A stretch of DNA of 31,382 nucleotides, taken from NCBI GenBank assembly GCA_035534835.1, contig DATLRE010000078.1:1-31382 (forward strand). Reading direction: 5' to 3'. Position numbers and translations under genes: made by a program. The first letter of the stretch is position 1. Each line of letters starts with the position of its first letter. The DNA comes from Bog-756 sp035534835. Lineage in GTDB: Bacteria; Actinomycetota; Acidimicrobiia; Acidimicrobiales; RAAP-2. Below, piece by piece: positions 22,094 to 29,353 of the stretch. The notes under the pieces are model-generated. The model saw nothing but the letters and a program-made list of their open reading frames with translations, ran no database searches and was not told the DNA's origin.

Positions 22094-23068
22094 TCAGGGC
22101 TTGGACCGGACCGTGGCCAGCGGCGGGTCGGCCAGCTGGGTGGCGAGCGTGCCGGGTCCGGGGCCCCGGTGGCCGACGGTGGCGTCGAGGAAGCGGGCCA
22201 CGGCGGCGTCGAGCACCGGCGTCCACGGCGTTCCACCTGCGATCGGCGCCCGGTGGCCGGCCCCGACCAGGGACAGGTAGACGACCGGGGCGTCGACCTG
22301 TGCGAACACCGTCTGGCTCGCGGAGTACGGAACGACGGCGTCGGCCGTGCCCTGGACCAGCAGCAGCGGGACCCTCGACGGGGTCGCCCCCGACGGCATC
22401 GGGTCGGGGGCGTCGGCGACCACGGCGCCGACCCGGGCATCCACCGTTCCCGGCCCGTAGCCGACGAGCAGGGCCACGTCGGCCCCGTCCGAGTGGCCGA
22501 CCACGGCCACGGCCCCGGGGACGAGGTCGAGGACCGCGGCCCGCTGCTCGAGCGACCCGACCACGAACGAGACGTCACCGGCCTCGTCGGCGAGGTGGGT
22601 GCGATCGAGCGGGAAGCCGCGGGCGGGGTCCTCGAGGGGGAACGACGGGGCGGCCACCACGTAGCCCGACGACGCGAGGGCCGAGCAGAAGCGGGCGTAG
22701 TCGAGGGGCCCCGTGTCGTAGCCGTGGACGAACAGGACGAGGGGGAAGGGCCCGGGACCGGTCGGGGACCAGAGCTCGGTGGGCAGCGCTCGCTCGTCGG
22801 CCAGTGTCGCTCCGCCGCTCACGACCGGGCGTCCCGTGTCGACGAGGTCCACTTCGCTCCGGGTGACGGCCAGGCCCCGCAGCGGTGGGGCGGTCTGCGG
22901 CCGCTGCGGCAAGGTGGTCGTCGTGGTCCGGGTGGCGGCACCGGTCCTCGGGGGTGTCGAGGGGCGGTGGGCGATGACGACACCGGCGGTCACGGCGGCG
23001 GTCACGACGACGACGCCCGCCAGGAGCCGACGGCGTCGGACGGATCTGTTCACGGCGCGGGGGCGCAC
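22094..23068 (-). CDS. Membrane-anchored or exported alpha/beta hydrolase
   Basis: Alpha/beta hydrolase of the dienelactone/acetylhydrolase type, 324 residues. A short arginine-rich start (RRRR, 11-14) is followed by a hydrophobic segment (15-33) and a Thr/Pro-rich linker to about residue 62. The catalytic domain therefore probably lies outside the membrane, anchored or released. The triad is Ser193 in GHSDGADVA, Asp243 in QGTADAVVP and His272 in GAGHRAP; the oxyanion region is LFVHGY. It probably acts on an ester or lipid; substrate unknown. The GTG at 23068 has GCGAGG upstream; GTG at 23053 is an alternative. It lies 39 bp after panD on the same strand, so the two are probably co-transcribed despite unrelated roles. 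Confidence 0.87.
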   Translation of the reverse strand: MRPRAVNRSVRRRRLLAGVVVVTAAVTAGVVIAHRPSTPPRTGAATRTTTTTLPQRPQTAPPLRGLAVTRSEVDLVDTGRPVVSGGATLADERALPTELWSPTGPGPFPLVLFVHGYDTGPLDYARFCSALASSGYVVAAPSFPLEDPARGFPLDRTHLADEAGDVSFVVGSLEQRAAVLDLVPGAVAVVGHSDGADVALLVGYGPGTVDARVGAVVADAPDPMPSGATPSRVPLLLVQGTADAVVPYSASQTVFAQVDAPVVYLSLVGAGHRAPIAGGTPWTPVLDAAVARFLDATVGHRGPGPGTLATQLADPPLATVRSKP

Positions 23069-23107
23069 CGCGTGCGCCTCGCGCCCCGGGAGCGGGGTGG
23101 CCGGGCG

Positions 23108-23458
23108 TCAGGCGACGTCGAGCGCGGCGTTCTTCTGGTCGACATGGACGACCCGAGGCCGGTGGGTCGCCACTTCGTGCTCCTCGTAGTCGCCGTAGGT
23201 CAGCAGGATCACGGTGTCGCCCACGTGGACGAGCCGGGCCGCCGCCCCGTTCAGGCAGATCTCGCCGTGGCCGCCGACGATGGCGTACGTTTCGAATCGG
23301 GCGCCGTTGTCGACGTCCAGCACGGTCACCTGCTCGTTCTCCAGGATGTCGGCGGCCTCCAGCAGCACGGGGTCGATGCTGACCGACCCGACGTAGTTGA
23401 GGTCGGCTGCCGTCACCGTGGCACGGTGGATCTTTGACTTGAGCATCCGTCGTCGCAC
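23108..23458 (-). CDS. panD: Aspartate 1-decarboxylase
   Basis: Makes beta-alanine from aspartate for pantothenate and CoA. The proenzyme cuts itself between Gly and Ser to form a pyruvoyl cofactor. With GTG at 23458 as start the protein has 116 residues and the cleavage site YVGS falls at Gly24-Ser25, the family's standard numbering. Other conserved parts are KSKIHRATVT, NGARFETYAI, and NGAAARLVHVGDTVILLTYG. ATG at 23446 is in frame but would shorten the N-terminus. The GTG has no clear ribosome site and lies exactly where transcription should begin after the TACGCT box, so it is probably leaderless. panB and panC are not in the window. Confidence 0.95.
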   Translation of the reverse strand: MRRRMLKSKIHRATVTAADLNYVGSVSIDPVLLEAADILENEQVTVLDVDNGARFETYAIVGGHGEICLNGAAARLVHVGDTVILLTYGDYEEHEVATHRPRVVHVDQKNAALDVA

Positions 23459-23464
23459 CCCACC

Positions 23465-23470
23465 AGCGTA
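23465..23470 (-). promoter_or_regulatory. -10 box of panD (leaderless start)
   Basis: On the minus strand TACGCT is a TANNNT box whose last base is 7 positions before the G of GTG at 23458. A purine start there would produce an mRNA beginning with the start codon. The geometry matches the acyl-CoA dehydrogenase promoter at 1764-1776. Confidence 0.5.
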
Positions 23471-23494
23471 CCGAGCCGACGCAGGGTGGTCGGC

Positions 23495-23521
23495 ACGGCC
23501 CGGGTGGGCCACCCGGGCCGT
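23495..23521. promoter_or_regulatory. 27-bp perfect palindrome upstream of panD
   Basis: Arms of 13 bases (23495-23507 and 23509-23521) are perfectly complementary around one central G; the core is GGGTGG-G-CCACCC. It spans about -37 to -63 relative to the predicted panD start, where an activator would bind. It could instead be a second terminator for the GH3 gene upstream. Confidence 0.45.
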
Positions 23522-23557
23522 CGGCCCGTGGCTCCGGGCGCCGAGGCCCGGATCCCG

Positions 23558-23594
23558 GCCACCGGGGGCCACTGCCGTCGCGGCCCCCGGTGGC
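23558..23594 (-). terminator. Strong hairpin after the GH3 gene
   Basis: Arms of 13 bases, GCCACCGGGGGCC (23558-23570) and its exact complement (23582-23594), enclose an 11-base loop. The hairpin lies 54 bases past the GH3 stop on the minus strand. It is very stable and lacks a T-run, and probably terminates the GH3 transcript. Confidence 0.55.
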
Positions 23595-23647
23595 GTGCCG
23601 ACGGCCCGAACCCGCAGCCCGGCCGGCCGGGCTCCTGTGGCCGGGGC

Positions 23648-26425
23648 TCAGGGAGCGGGGACCGAGACGTGCACCGGGAGCGACGCCGAGCTGTCGCCGA
23701 CCCCGATCCGGTAGGTGCCGCCCACCGTGGTCCACCCCGCGGGCTGGAACGACCGGAACTCCGTGGCCGGCACGGCCAGCGTCACGGTCCGGGACCGGCC
23801 GGGTTCGACCGTCACCGGGGTGAAGGCGGCCAGCTGGGCCGGTGGTTCGCCGGCCTTCTTCGGGAACGTGAGGTAGGCCTGGACGACGTCGGTCCCCGTG
23901 CGGCGCCCGGTGTTGGCGAGCGACACGGTGACGGCGTAGCCGGTGCCGGTCCGGGCGACGGACCCGTGCGAGATCGAGAACTTCGTGTACGTGAGGCCGA
24001 AGCCGAAGGGGAAGAGGGGCGTCGTGCCGGTGGCGTGGTCGTAGCGGTAGCCGACGTCGAGGCCCTCGCTGTAGGTCGAGACGAGTCCGGTCCCCGGCCA
24101 CTGGGACGTCGTCCGCACCGCCGTGCGCGTCGCGCTGGTGGGGAAGGTGACCGGGAGGTGGCCCGTCGGCGAGACGTCGCCGGTCAGCAGGGCCGCCGCC
24201 GCCGCCCCGTCCTGCTCACCCGGATACCACGCCTCGAGCACGGACTTCACCTGGTGGAGCCAGGGCATCAGTACGGGGCCGCTGGTGTTGAGGACGACGA
24301 TCGTGCGGGGGTTGGCCGCCGCCACCGCGGCGATGAGTGCGTCCTGATCCCCGGGGAGGGACAGGCTGGGCCGGTCGAACGTCTCGGAGCTGTAGTCGGC
24401 GGCGAACACCACGGCGACCTGCGAGGAGCGTGCCGCGGCCACCGCCTGGGCGATGGCGTCGCCCACGTAGGACATGCCGAGGTCGAGGATGCTCGGGATG
24501 TCGAGGGACGTGGCGTCGGGAACCGGTGCCCAGCGCAGCGACAGGCGATACGGGTGTCCCGCGGTCAGCACGGTCGAGCCGGACCACGTCCCGGCGTCGT
24601 GGGGGAGCAGGTCGGACACGGTCGGACGTCCGTCCAGGGTGAGGGCGGCCGAGCCGGTGCCGGCGATCGAGAACGTGTACCGTCCCGAGCGGGGTGGGGT
24701 GAACGTCCCGGACCAGGTGGCCTTGGTGCCCGTCCACCCCGGGGGGAGCTCGATGCTGGTGGCACTGGACGCCGTCGGGTCGAGGTCGGGCAGCCGGCCG
24801 CCGTCGGCGCTGTCCGTCGGGATCCGCTTCGGCCGGTCGGGGGCCGGGTTGGACCGCACCTCGTCGTGGTCGTTGCCGTGGATGGTCGGGGCGGGCTCGA
24901 CGGCCGCGGCCGGGACCGGGTCGACGGTGGTGATGGCGGGCCCGCTGCCCGTTGCCGGCCCCACGCGGAGGGTCAGGCCGTGGCCGTGCCCCGAGTCCGG
25001 GGTCAGATAGGCGGTCGGGATCGTCGGACGGTGGAGCGTGGTCGACCCCCCGTCCGCGTACTGAACGGTCGTGTCCGGCCCCAACCGGGCCTGGAGCGCT
25101 TCGAGGGGCGTGGAGACGAACGGCGGCGTCACGTGCGACGACCCGAAGCCCTGGACGACCGGGTGGGTCGAGGCATCGGCGCCGATCACCGCCACCGAGT
25201 GGAGTGCCGAGGGGTTGAGGGGGAGGAGGTTCCCGGTGTTCTGCAGCAGGACGGCCGACCGCTCGGCCGCGGTGAGGGCGAAGGCGGCGTGCGCCGGCGT
25301 GGCGACCGGCGTACCGGGGGCACCCGTCGCCGGCCGGCCGACGAGGCCGTAGGCGAACATCTGGGCCAGTACGCGCTCGACGTCGCCGTCCACTGTGGCC
25401 TGGGTCAGCAGCCCCCGGGACACGAGATCGGCCAGCTCGTCGACCGACGACGGCTTGAGCAGGTCGACGCGTGACGTGAGCGCGGTCGACGGCGCGTGGA
25501 CGGCGCCGAGGTCGGAGCGCACGAACCCGGCGAATCCCCACTGGTCGAGGACGAGGCCGAGTGCGGGGTCCTGGCACTGGAACACCCCGTTGAGCTGCGG
25601 GTACGCGCACATCAGCGTGGCGACGTGCGCCGTGGTGACGGCGGCCTTGAACGGCGGCAGGTAGATCTCCTGCAGCGCCCGGGCCGAGACGCGCGCGTCG
25701 AGGGCGCCCCGGTTGGTCTCCTGTTGGTAGGCGAGGAGGTGCTTGGCGTCGGCCATCACACCCTGGGACTGCAGTCCCTGGATGTCCGCCACGCCCAGCT
25801 CGGAGGTGAGGAGGGGGTCCTCGCCGTAGGACTCGTCGGCACGACCGCTCTGCGGGACGCGGTCGATGTTGAGGTTCGGGCCCTGGCTGGCGTCGATTCC
25901 CTGCCCACGGGCCTCGGCTCCCAGCACCTGGCCGTACTGCGTGGCGATCGAGGTGTCGAAGGTCGCCCCGATCCCGAGCGGCGCCGGCAGGAGGGACACG
26001 CCCGTGTCGCCGAAGGCGATCCCCCACGGTCCGTCCGACATGGTGAGGGAGGGGATGCAGAGCCGGGCCACCCCCTCGTTGACGTTCTCGTAGGAGCCCG
26101 ACGTCTTCAGGACGAGCTCGCCCAGCTTCTCGGGAAGCGTCATCCGCTTGACGACGAGCTCGGCCAGAGCCGCAGGGCTCGTACCCGAGGCCATGGCCGA
26201 GGCCAGCCACGGGCACGAGGCGGTGCTCATCGGCGGGGTGGGGAGCCCGGTGGCCCCGCCGGCGGTCACCTTCGGGGCCACGGGTACGCCGCCGGGTGCC
26301 GCGCCGGTGGCAGCCCCGGCGGCCGAGGACAGGGCCACGGCCACCACGCTCGCCACGGCCAGGGGTCCGAGGGCGCGGGAGAGCCAGCGGTGCCGGCGGG
26401 CGACCGCCGGGCGACGGGCCCTCAC
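23648..26425 (-). CDS. Exported GH3 family beta-glucosidase-like enzyme with PA14 insert
   Basis: Glycoside hydrolase family 3 protein, 925 residues from GTG at 26425. A basic start and hydrophobic stretch (about 17-40, ending SSAAGAA) form a signal peptide, so it acts outside the cell. The GH3 N-domain covers about 80-365, with nucleophile Asp305 in GFVRSDLGAV and substrate motifs SDGPWGI and KHLLAYQQE. The GH3 C-domain runs to about 815 and is interrupted by a PA14-type sugar-binding insert (about 475-650). Glu681 in YSSETFDRPSLSLP is a candidate acid/base. A fibronectin-III-like domain closes the protein. The start has no ribosome site but overlaps the stop of a short leader ORF (GTGA). 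ATG at 26533 is in frame but upstream of the predicted transcription start. Confidence 0.9.
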   Translation of the reverse strand: MRARRPAVARRHRWLSRALGPLAVASVVAVALSSAAGAATGAAPGGVPVAPKVTAGGATGLPTPPMSTASCPWLASAMASGTSPAALAELVVKRMTLPEKLGELVLKTSGSYENVNEGVARLCIPSLTMSDGPWGIAFGDTGVSLLPAPLGIGATFDTSIATQYGQVLGAEARGQGIDASQGPNLNIDRVPQSGRADESYGEDPLLTSELGVADIQGLQSQGVMADAKHLLAYQQETNRGALDARVSARALQEIYLPPFKAAVTTAHVATLMCAYPQLNGVFQCQDPALGLVLDQWGFAGFVRSDLGAVHAPSTALTSRVDLLKPSSVDELADLVSRGLLTQATVDGDVERVLAQMFAYGLVGRPATGAPGTPVATPAHAAFALTAAERSAVLLQNTGNLLPLNPSALHSVAVIGADASTHPVVQGFGSSHVTPPFVSTPLEALQARLGPDTTVQYADGGSTTLHRPTIPTAYLTPDSGHGHGLTLRVGPATGSGPAITTVDPVPAAAVEPAPTIHGNDHDEVRSNPAPDRPKRIPTDSADGGRLPDLDPTASSATSIELPPGWTGTKATWSGTFTPPRSGRYTFSIAGTGSAALTLDGRPTVSDLLPHDAGTWSGSTVLTAGHPYRLSLRWAPVPDATSLDIPSILDLGMSYVGDAIAQAVAAARSSQVAVVFAADYSSETFDRPSLSLPGDQDALIAAVAAANPRTIVVLNTSGPVLMPWLHQVKSVLEAWYPGEQDGAAAAALLTGDVSPTGHLPVTFPTSATRTAVRTTSQWPGTGLVSTYSEGLDVGYRYDHATGTTPLFPFGFGLTYTKFSISHGSVARTGTGYAVTVSLANTGRRTGTDVVQAYLTFPKKAGEPPAQLAAFTPVTVEPGRSRTVTLAVPATEFRSFQPAGWTTVGGTYRIGVGDSSASLPVHVSVPAP

Positions 26426-26493
26426 GTGGGCGGGACGCCGCGCCTGCCCGGACGGCCGGGGACGCGCCTCGGCTCGGGGCGGGTGCAGCTCAT
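26422..26493 (-). CDS. Leaderless 23-residue leader ORF of the GH3 gene
   Basis: ATG at 26493 lies 7 positions after the last base of the TACGAT box, so the mRNA should begin with this start codon. The ORF encodes 23 residues rich in Arg and Pro (MSCTRPEPRR...GVPPT). Its TGA overlaps the GH3 GTG as GTGA. Ribosomes finishing it could restart on the GH3 gene, which lacks a ribosome site. It may serve translation entry or attenuation; the Pro-Pro end might slow ribosomes (inference). Confidence 0.5.
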   Translation of the reverse strand: MSCTRPEPRRVPGRPGRRGVPPT

Positions 26494-26499
26494 GCCGAG

Positions 26500-26505
26500 A
26501 TCGTA
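26500..26505 (-). promoter_or_regulatory. -10 box of the GH3 transcript
   Basis: TACGAT on the minus strand fits TANNNT well and predicts a start at 26493. It would lie inside the coding sequence if the GH3 protein began at 26533, which argues for the downstream GTG. Confidence 0.5.
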
Positions 26506-26664
26506 CGGGGCAAACGTGACGGAGTGATGACATCCCCGTCCGCCGCCGCAGGGCACGGCGGTGGCCGGGGCTCACCGAACCCTCACACTTCGTCCACGGA
26601 TCGCTCACCTGGGCCCTGGACGATGGTCCCCGTCAGGCAGCACCCCCTACCCGGAGGAGTCCCC

Positions 26665-27111
26665 ATGTTGAAGAAGCTCATCGCCCCGGTGGCCGTCAGC
26701 GGCGCCCTGCTCGGGAGCCTGGTCGTCGGTGGCGCCGCGTACGCCGCAGCGCCGACGACCGCCGCCCCGGCAGCGGCCCACGCCGCTGCGCACCACACCG
26801 ACGGCAAGGCCCGTACCTGGTGGAAGGCCCACCGCAGGAGCATCCGCGCCAAGACGCTGGCCGTCAGCGCCGCGACCATCGGCATCACCCCCAAGGCACT
26901 CGCCACCGAGCTGAGGACGGGCAAGTCGATCGCCCAGGTCGCGGCGGAGCACAACGTCAGCGCCGCGTCCGTGATCGGCGCGCTCACCTCGGCCGCCGAC
27001 GCCAAGGTGGCGACCGCGGTGAAGGCCGGCAAGCTCACCCAGGCCCAGGCCGGCAAGGTCACCGCCGCACTCCCGGCCCGTATCACCAAGGCCGTAAACC
27101 ACGTGTTCTAG
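26665..27111 (+). CDS. Small exported alanine-rich helical protein
   Basis: Protein of 148 residues with a clear signal peptide (MLKKLIAPVAVSGALLGSLV, cleavage probably after AAYA near 31). An Ala/Pro/His linker follows. Residues 60-148 form repeated helical units of the type LGITPKALATELRTGKSIAQVAAEHNVS, then AAKAGKLTQAQAGKVTAALP. Similar repeats of about 30 residues occur in many exported proteins of Gram-positive bacteria (DUF2680-like), whose function is not known to me. No enzyme motif is seen. ATG at 26665 has GGAGGAG at ideal spacing. It is divergent from the GH3 gene and probably a single-gene unit; the 56 bp after it hold no clear terminator. Confidence 0.85.
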   Translation: MLKKLIAPVAVSGALLGSLVVGGAAYAAAPTTAAPAAAHAAAHHTDGKARTWWKAHRRSIRAKTLAVSAATIGITPKALATELRTGKSIAQVAAEHNVSAASVIGALTSAADAKVATAVKAGKLTQAQAGKVTAALPARITKAVNHVF

Positions 27112-27167
27112 GGCATCGCCCTCCACTGCACGTGCGGCCCGACCGCGCCCGGCCGTGCCGTCCGCAT

Positions 27168-27632
27168 TCACCCGGGCGTGTCCGACGGTCCGGCGATCCG
27201 CCATCCGAGGGTCTCGCGCCGGTCCCCGTTGCAGGACACGACCTCCCATGCGACCGGCGTCCAGACGTAGACGGCGGCCTGGCCGTGACGACGGCCCAGT
27301 GCGAGCGCCTGGTCCTCGGGCAGTCCGGGCACCGCCGCCCCCGACTCGGCGTGCCCGTCGCCGGGGTCCCTGCCGGTGGCCGGCCACCACGTGAGGCCAC
27401 GGGTGGACAGCTCCCGGGTCAGGATGCGGTGCCGTGCGGCGTTGACGTCGCCGGCGAGCCGCACGCTGTCGGGGTTCCACGCCGTGACCACGACCAGCGG
27501 CTCGGCCATCCCGTCCGGCCACGTGCCGACGGCGCCCGGTGCGTCGGGGACGATCCGGAACGCCGGTCGGTCCCGTGGCACGACGTCGACGACGGCAGTG
27601 CGGTAGGCCGCCCAGTCCCGCTCGGTGGCCAT
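27168..27632 (-). CDS. DUF3293 family protein
   Basis: Protein of 154 residues that I recognise as DUF3293. Conserved stretches are VVVTAWNPDSVRL near the N-terminal third, GRRHGQAAVYVW, and a C-terminal GWR. The family is cytoplasmic and of unknown function. ATG at 27632 is preceded by a weak AGG element. The gene lies 13 bp after the phosphoesterase gene on the same strand and is probably co-transcribed, perhaps only by position. It has no signal peptide, membrane segment or catalytic motif. Confidence 0.8.
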   Translation of the reverse strand: MATERDWAAYRTAVVDVVPRDRPAFRIVPDAPGAVGTWPDGMAEPLVVVTAWNPDSVRLAGDVNAARHRILTRELSTRGLTWWPATGRDPGDGHAESGAAVPGLPEDQALALGRRHGQAAVYVWTPVAWEVVSCNGDRRETLGWRIAGPSDTPG

Positions 27633-27645
27633 CAGCGGGACGACC

Positions 27646-29226
27646 TCATCCGCCCGAACGGGGCACCGGGCTCGCCCGCCCCGGCTCCTGGGTGGGCATC
27701 CGCTGCGGATCGGGGATCGGGAGCACGGGCTGGTCGCTGCGGAGCTCGACGATGTCCCCGGGCTGGCAGCCGAGTGCCTGCACGCCCGACTCGGTGTCCC
27801 GGGAGGTCGAGGGCAGGCGGGGTGCCGCCGTCACGGGGTGACCCATCTGGAGGGTCGAGGTGAGGTCGCCGACGGTGGCGTGCCGCCAGGCGGACAGGTT
27901 CGGGGCCGTGACCCCGAACCGCTCCTCGAGGACCCGGAGCTGGGACGTGTGGTCGAACGTCTCCGTCGAGATGTGCCCGCCGCGGCTGAAGGGCGAGACG
28001 ACCAGCATCGGGACCCGGAACCCGAGTCCGATGGGTCCGTCGACCCCGGCGGCGTCGGCCGGGAGCGGCCGGACGGTCACGTACTCGCCCGCCGTGCCCG
28101 CCGGCGGGACGGGCGGCGGCACGTGGTCGAAGTAGCCGTCGTTCTCGTCGTACATGACGAACAGTACGGTCTTGGCCCAGACCTCCGGACGCGAGGCCAG
28201 CGTCGACAGCACCTGGTCGATGAACCACGCGCCCAGCGCCGGCGGTGCCGGCGGGTGCTCGTCGTAGCCGAGCGGCGGGACGATCCAGGAGACCGCGGGC
28301 AGCGCGCCGGCGTGCACGTCGGCGGCGAAGTCGTTCGGGAAGATCGGCAGGAAGGCCTTCTTGTGCAGCGCCGACGAGGGGTCCGAGTACTGGGAGAAGT
28401 AGGGGAGGACGGCGTCCGAGATCGCCATCACCTCGGGGTTGCCGACCCGGTAGGCGTCCCCGGGCGGCGTGTACACCTTCCAGGACACGTGGGCGTCCTC
28501 GAGAACCTCGGGCATGGTCGGCCAGCTCACGCTGAACTTTGCACCCGGATCGGCGTTGGTGGTGAGCACCGGGCCGCCGTGGAGCCCGGCCGGGTCGATG
28601 GTGCCGGACATGGCCATGAGCCGGTTCGGGTGGGTGGGCCCGAGCACCGACGCGTGGTAGCCGTCGCACAGGGTGAAGGCGTCCGCCAAGGCGTAGTGGT
28701 AGGGCAGGTCGGCCCGGGTGTGGTACCCCATGGTCAGCGGGCCGTACGACGGCCCCTCCAGGGCGGCCGACGCGTGGGTGGCCACGAAGGAGTCGTTGGC
28801 TCCGTGGTTCCAGCACTGGTGCTGGGCCGCCCAGAAGTGGTTCAGGTCGTGGGTGCACTCACCCGTGCCGGCGGCGACGTCGAGCCGGAACGGGAGGACC
28901 GAGCCGACCGGTGCAGCCGTCCGGTTCCCGGCCCAGGGCTGGGCGAAGGCGCCCAGGTGGTCGGCGGTGTGGTCGTCGAATCCCCGGGCGCCGCGGTAGG
29001 TGCCGAAGTAGTGGTCGAACGAGCGGTTCTCCTGCATGAGGAACACGACGTGCTCGATCGCCCCGAGGTCCGACCCGGCCGGCGGGGTGCGTGCCGCCTT
29101 GGCGACGGTCGGGCTGCTGCCGCATGCCGCAGCCCACAGACCGGCACCCGCGGCGAGCGTCCCGCCCAGGAAGGTGCGCCGGTCGATTCGCGCGCCGCCC
29201 CAGGCGGCAACCGTGCCATCCCCCAT
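27646..29226 (-). CDS. Tat-exported phospholipase C-type phosphoesterase
   Basis: Bacterial phospholipase C/acid phosphatase family protein (PF04185 type), 526 residues. The N-terminus has a twin-arginine signal (DRRTFLGG, Arg16/Arg17) and a hydrophobic segment ending in AAAC at Cys35. The cysteine suggests a lipoprotein, though the lipobox lacks the usual Leu at -3. The first metal-site motif ENRSFDHYFG (66-75) is intact, with later blocks GPTHPNRL, VMYDENDGYFDHVPPP and GFRVPMLVVSPFSRGG typical of the family. It would release phosphate or a head group from phosphoesters outside the cell. ATG at 29226 has GGGGGAG. An 18-bp palindrome overlaps its predicted transcription start. Confidence 0.92.
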   Translation of the reverse strand: MGDGTVAAWGGARIDRRTFLGGTLAAGAGLWAAACGSSPTVAKAARTPPAGSDLGAIEHVVFLMQENRSFDHYFGTYRGARGFDDHTADHLGAFAQPWAGNRTAAPVGSVLPFRLDVAAGTGECTHDLNHFWAAQHQCWNHGANDSFVATHASAALEGPSYGPLTMGYHTRADLPYHYALADAFTLCDGYHASVLGPTHPNRLMAMSGTIDPAGLHGGPVLTTNADPGAKFSVSWPTMPEVLEDAHVSWKVYTPPGDAYRVGNPEVMAISDAVLPYFSQYSDPSSALHKKAFLPIFPNDFAADVHAGALPAVSWIVPPLGYDEHPPAPPALGAWFIDQVLSTLASRPEVWAKTVLFVMYDENDGYFDHVPPPVPPAGTAGEYVTVRPLPADAAGVDGPIGLGFRVPMLVVSPFSRGGHISTETFDHTSQLRVLEERFGVTAPNLSAWRHATVGDLTSTLQMGHPVTAAPRLPSTSRDTESGVQALGCQPGDIVELRSDQPVLPIPDPQRMPTQEPGRASPVPRSGG

Positions 29227-29241
29227 GTCACTCCCCCAAGC

Positions 29242-29270
29242 CACGGCCGTCCGGCCGTGTGCGGAGCGTA
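29242..29270 (-). promoter_or_regulatory. Promoter and operator-like palindrome of the phosphoesterase gene
   Basis: TACGCT on the minus strand (29270 to 29265) fits TANNNT and predicts a start at 29258. CACGGCCG-TC-CGGCCGTG (29242-29259) is a perfect 8-bp-arm palindrome starting at the predicted +1 and running to +17, before the ribosome site. It could be a repressor site or a leader-RNA hairpin. It does not resemble the PhoB/PhoP direct-repeat box. Confidence 0.45.
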
Positions 29271-29324
29271 CTCCTGCACGGGCGCGGGACCCGTGAGGCG
29301 GCCCCCGGGAGCGCTGTCCGTATG

Positions 29325-29344
29325 CCGGGCGCCCGTGCGCCCGG
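29325..29344 (-). terminator. Hairpin after the P450 gene
   Basis: CCGGGCGC-CCGT-GCGCCCGG is a perfect 8-bp stem with a 4-base loop, beginning 10 bases after the P450 stop on the minus strand. It probably separates P450 from phosphoesterase transcription. Confidence 0.5.
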
Positions 29345-29353
29345 GGTGCCGGT

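Noticed and set aside
23515..23527. GGGCCGTCGGCCC, similar to the DevR-like boxes
   Set aside because: It is 13 bases long, one short of the 14-base spacing of the other three. It overlaps the larger palindrome and has no -10 at the matching distance from its centre.
26426..26533. Longer N-terminus for the GH3 protein starting at ATG 26533
   Set aside because: It would put about 50 residues before the signal peptide, lacks a good ribosome site, and contains the likely -10 box and the leader ORF.
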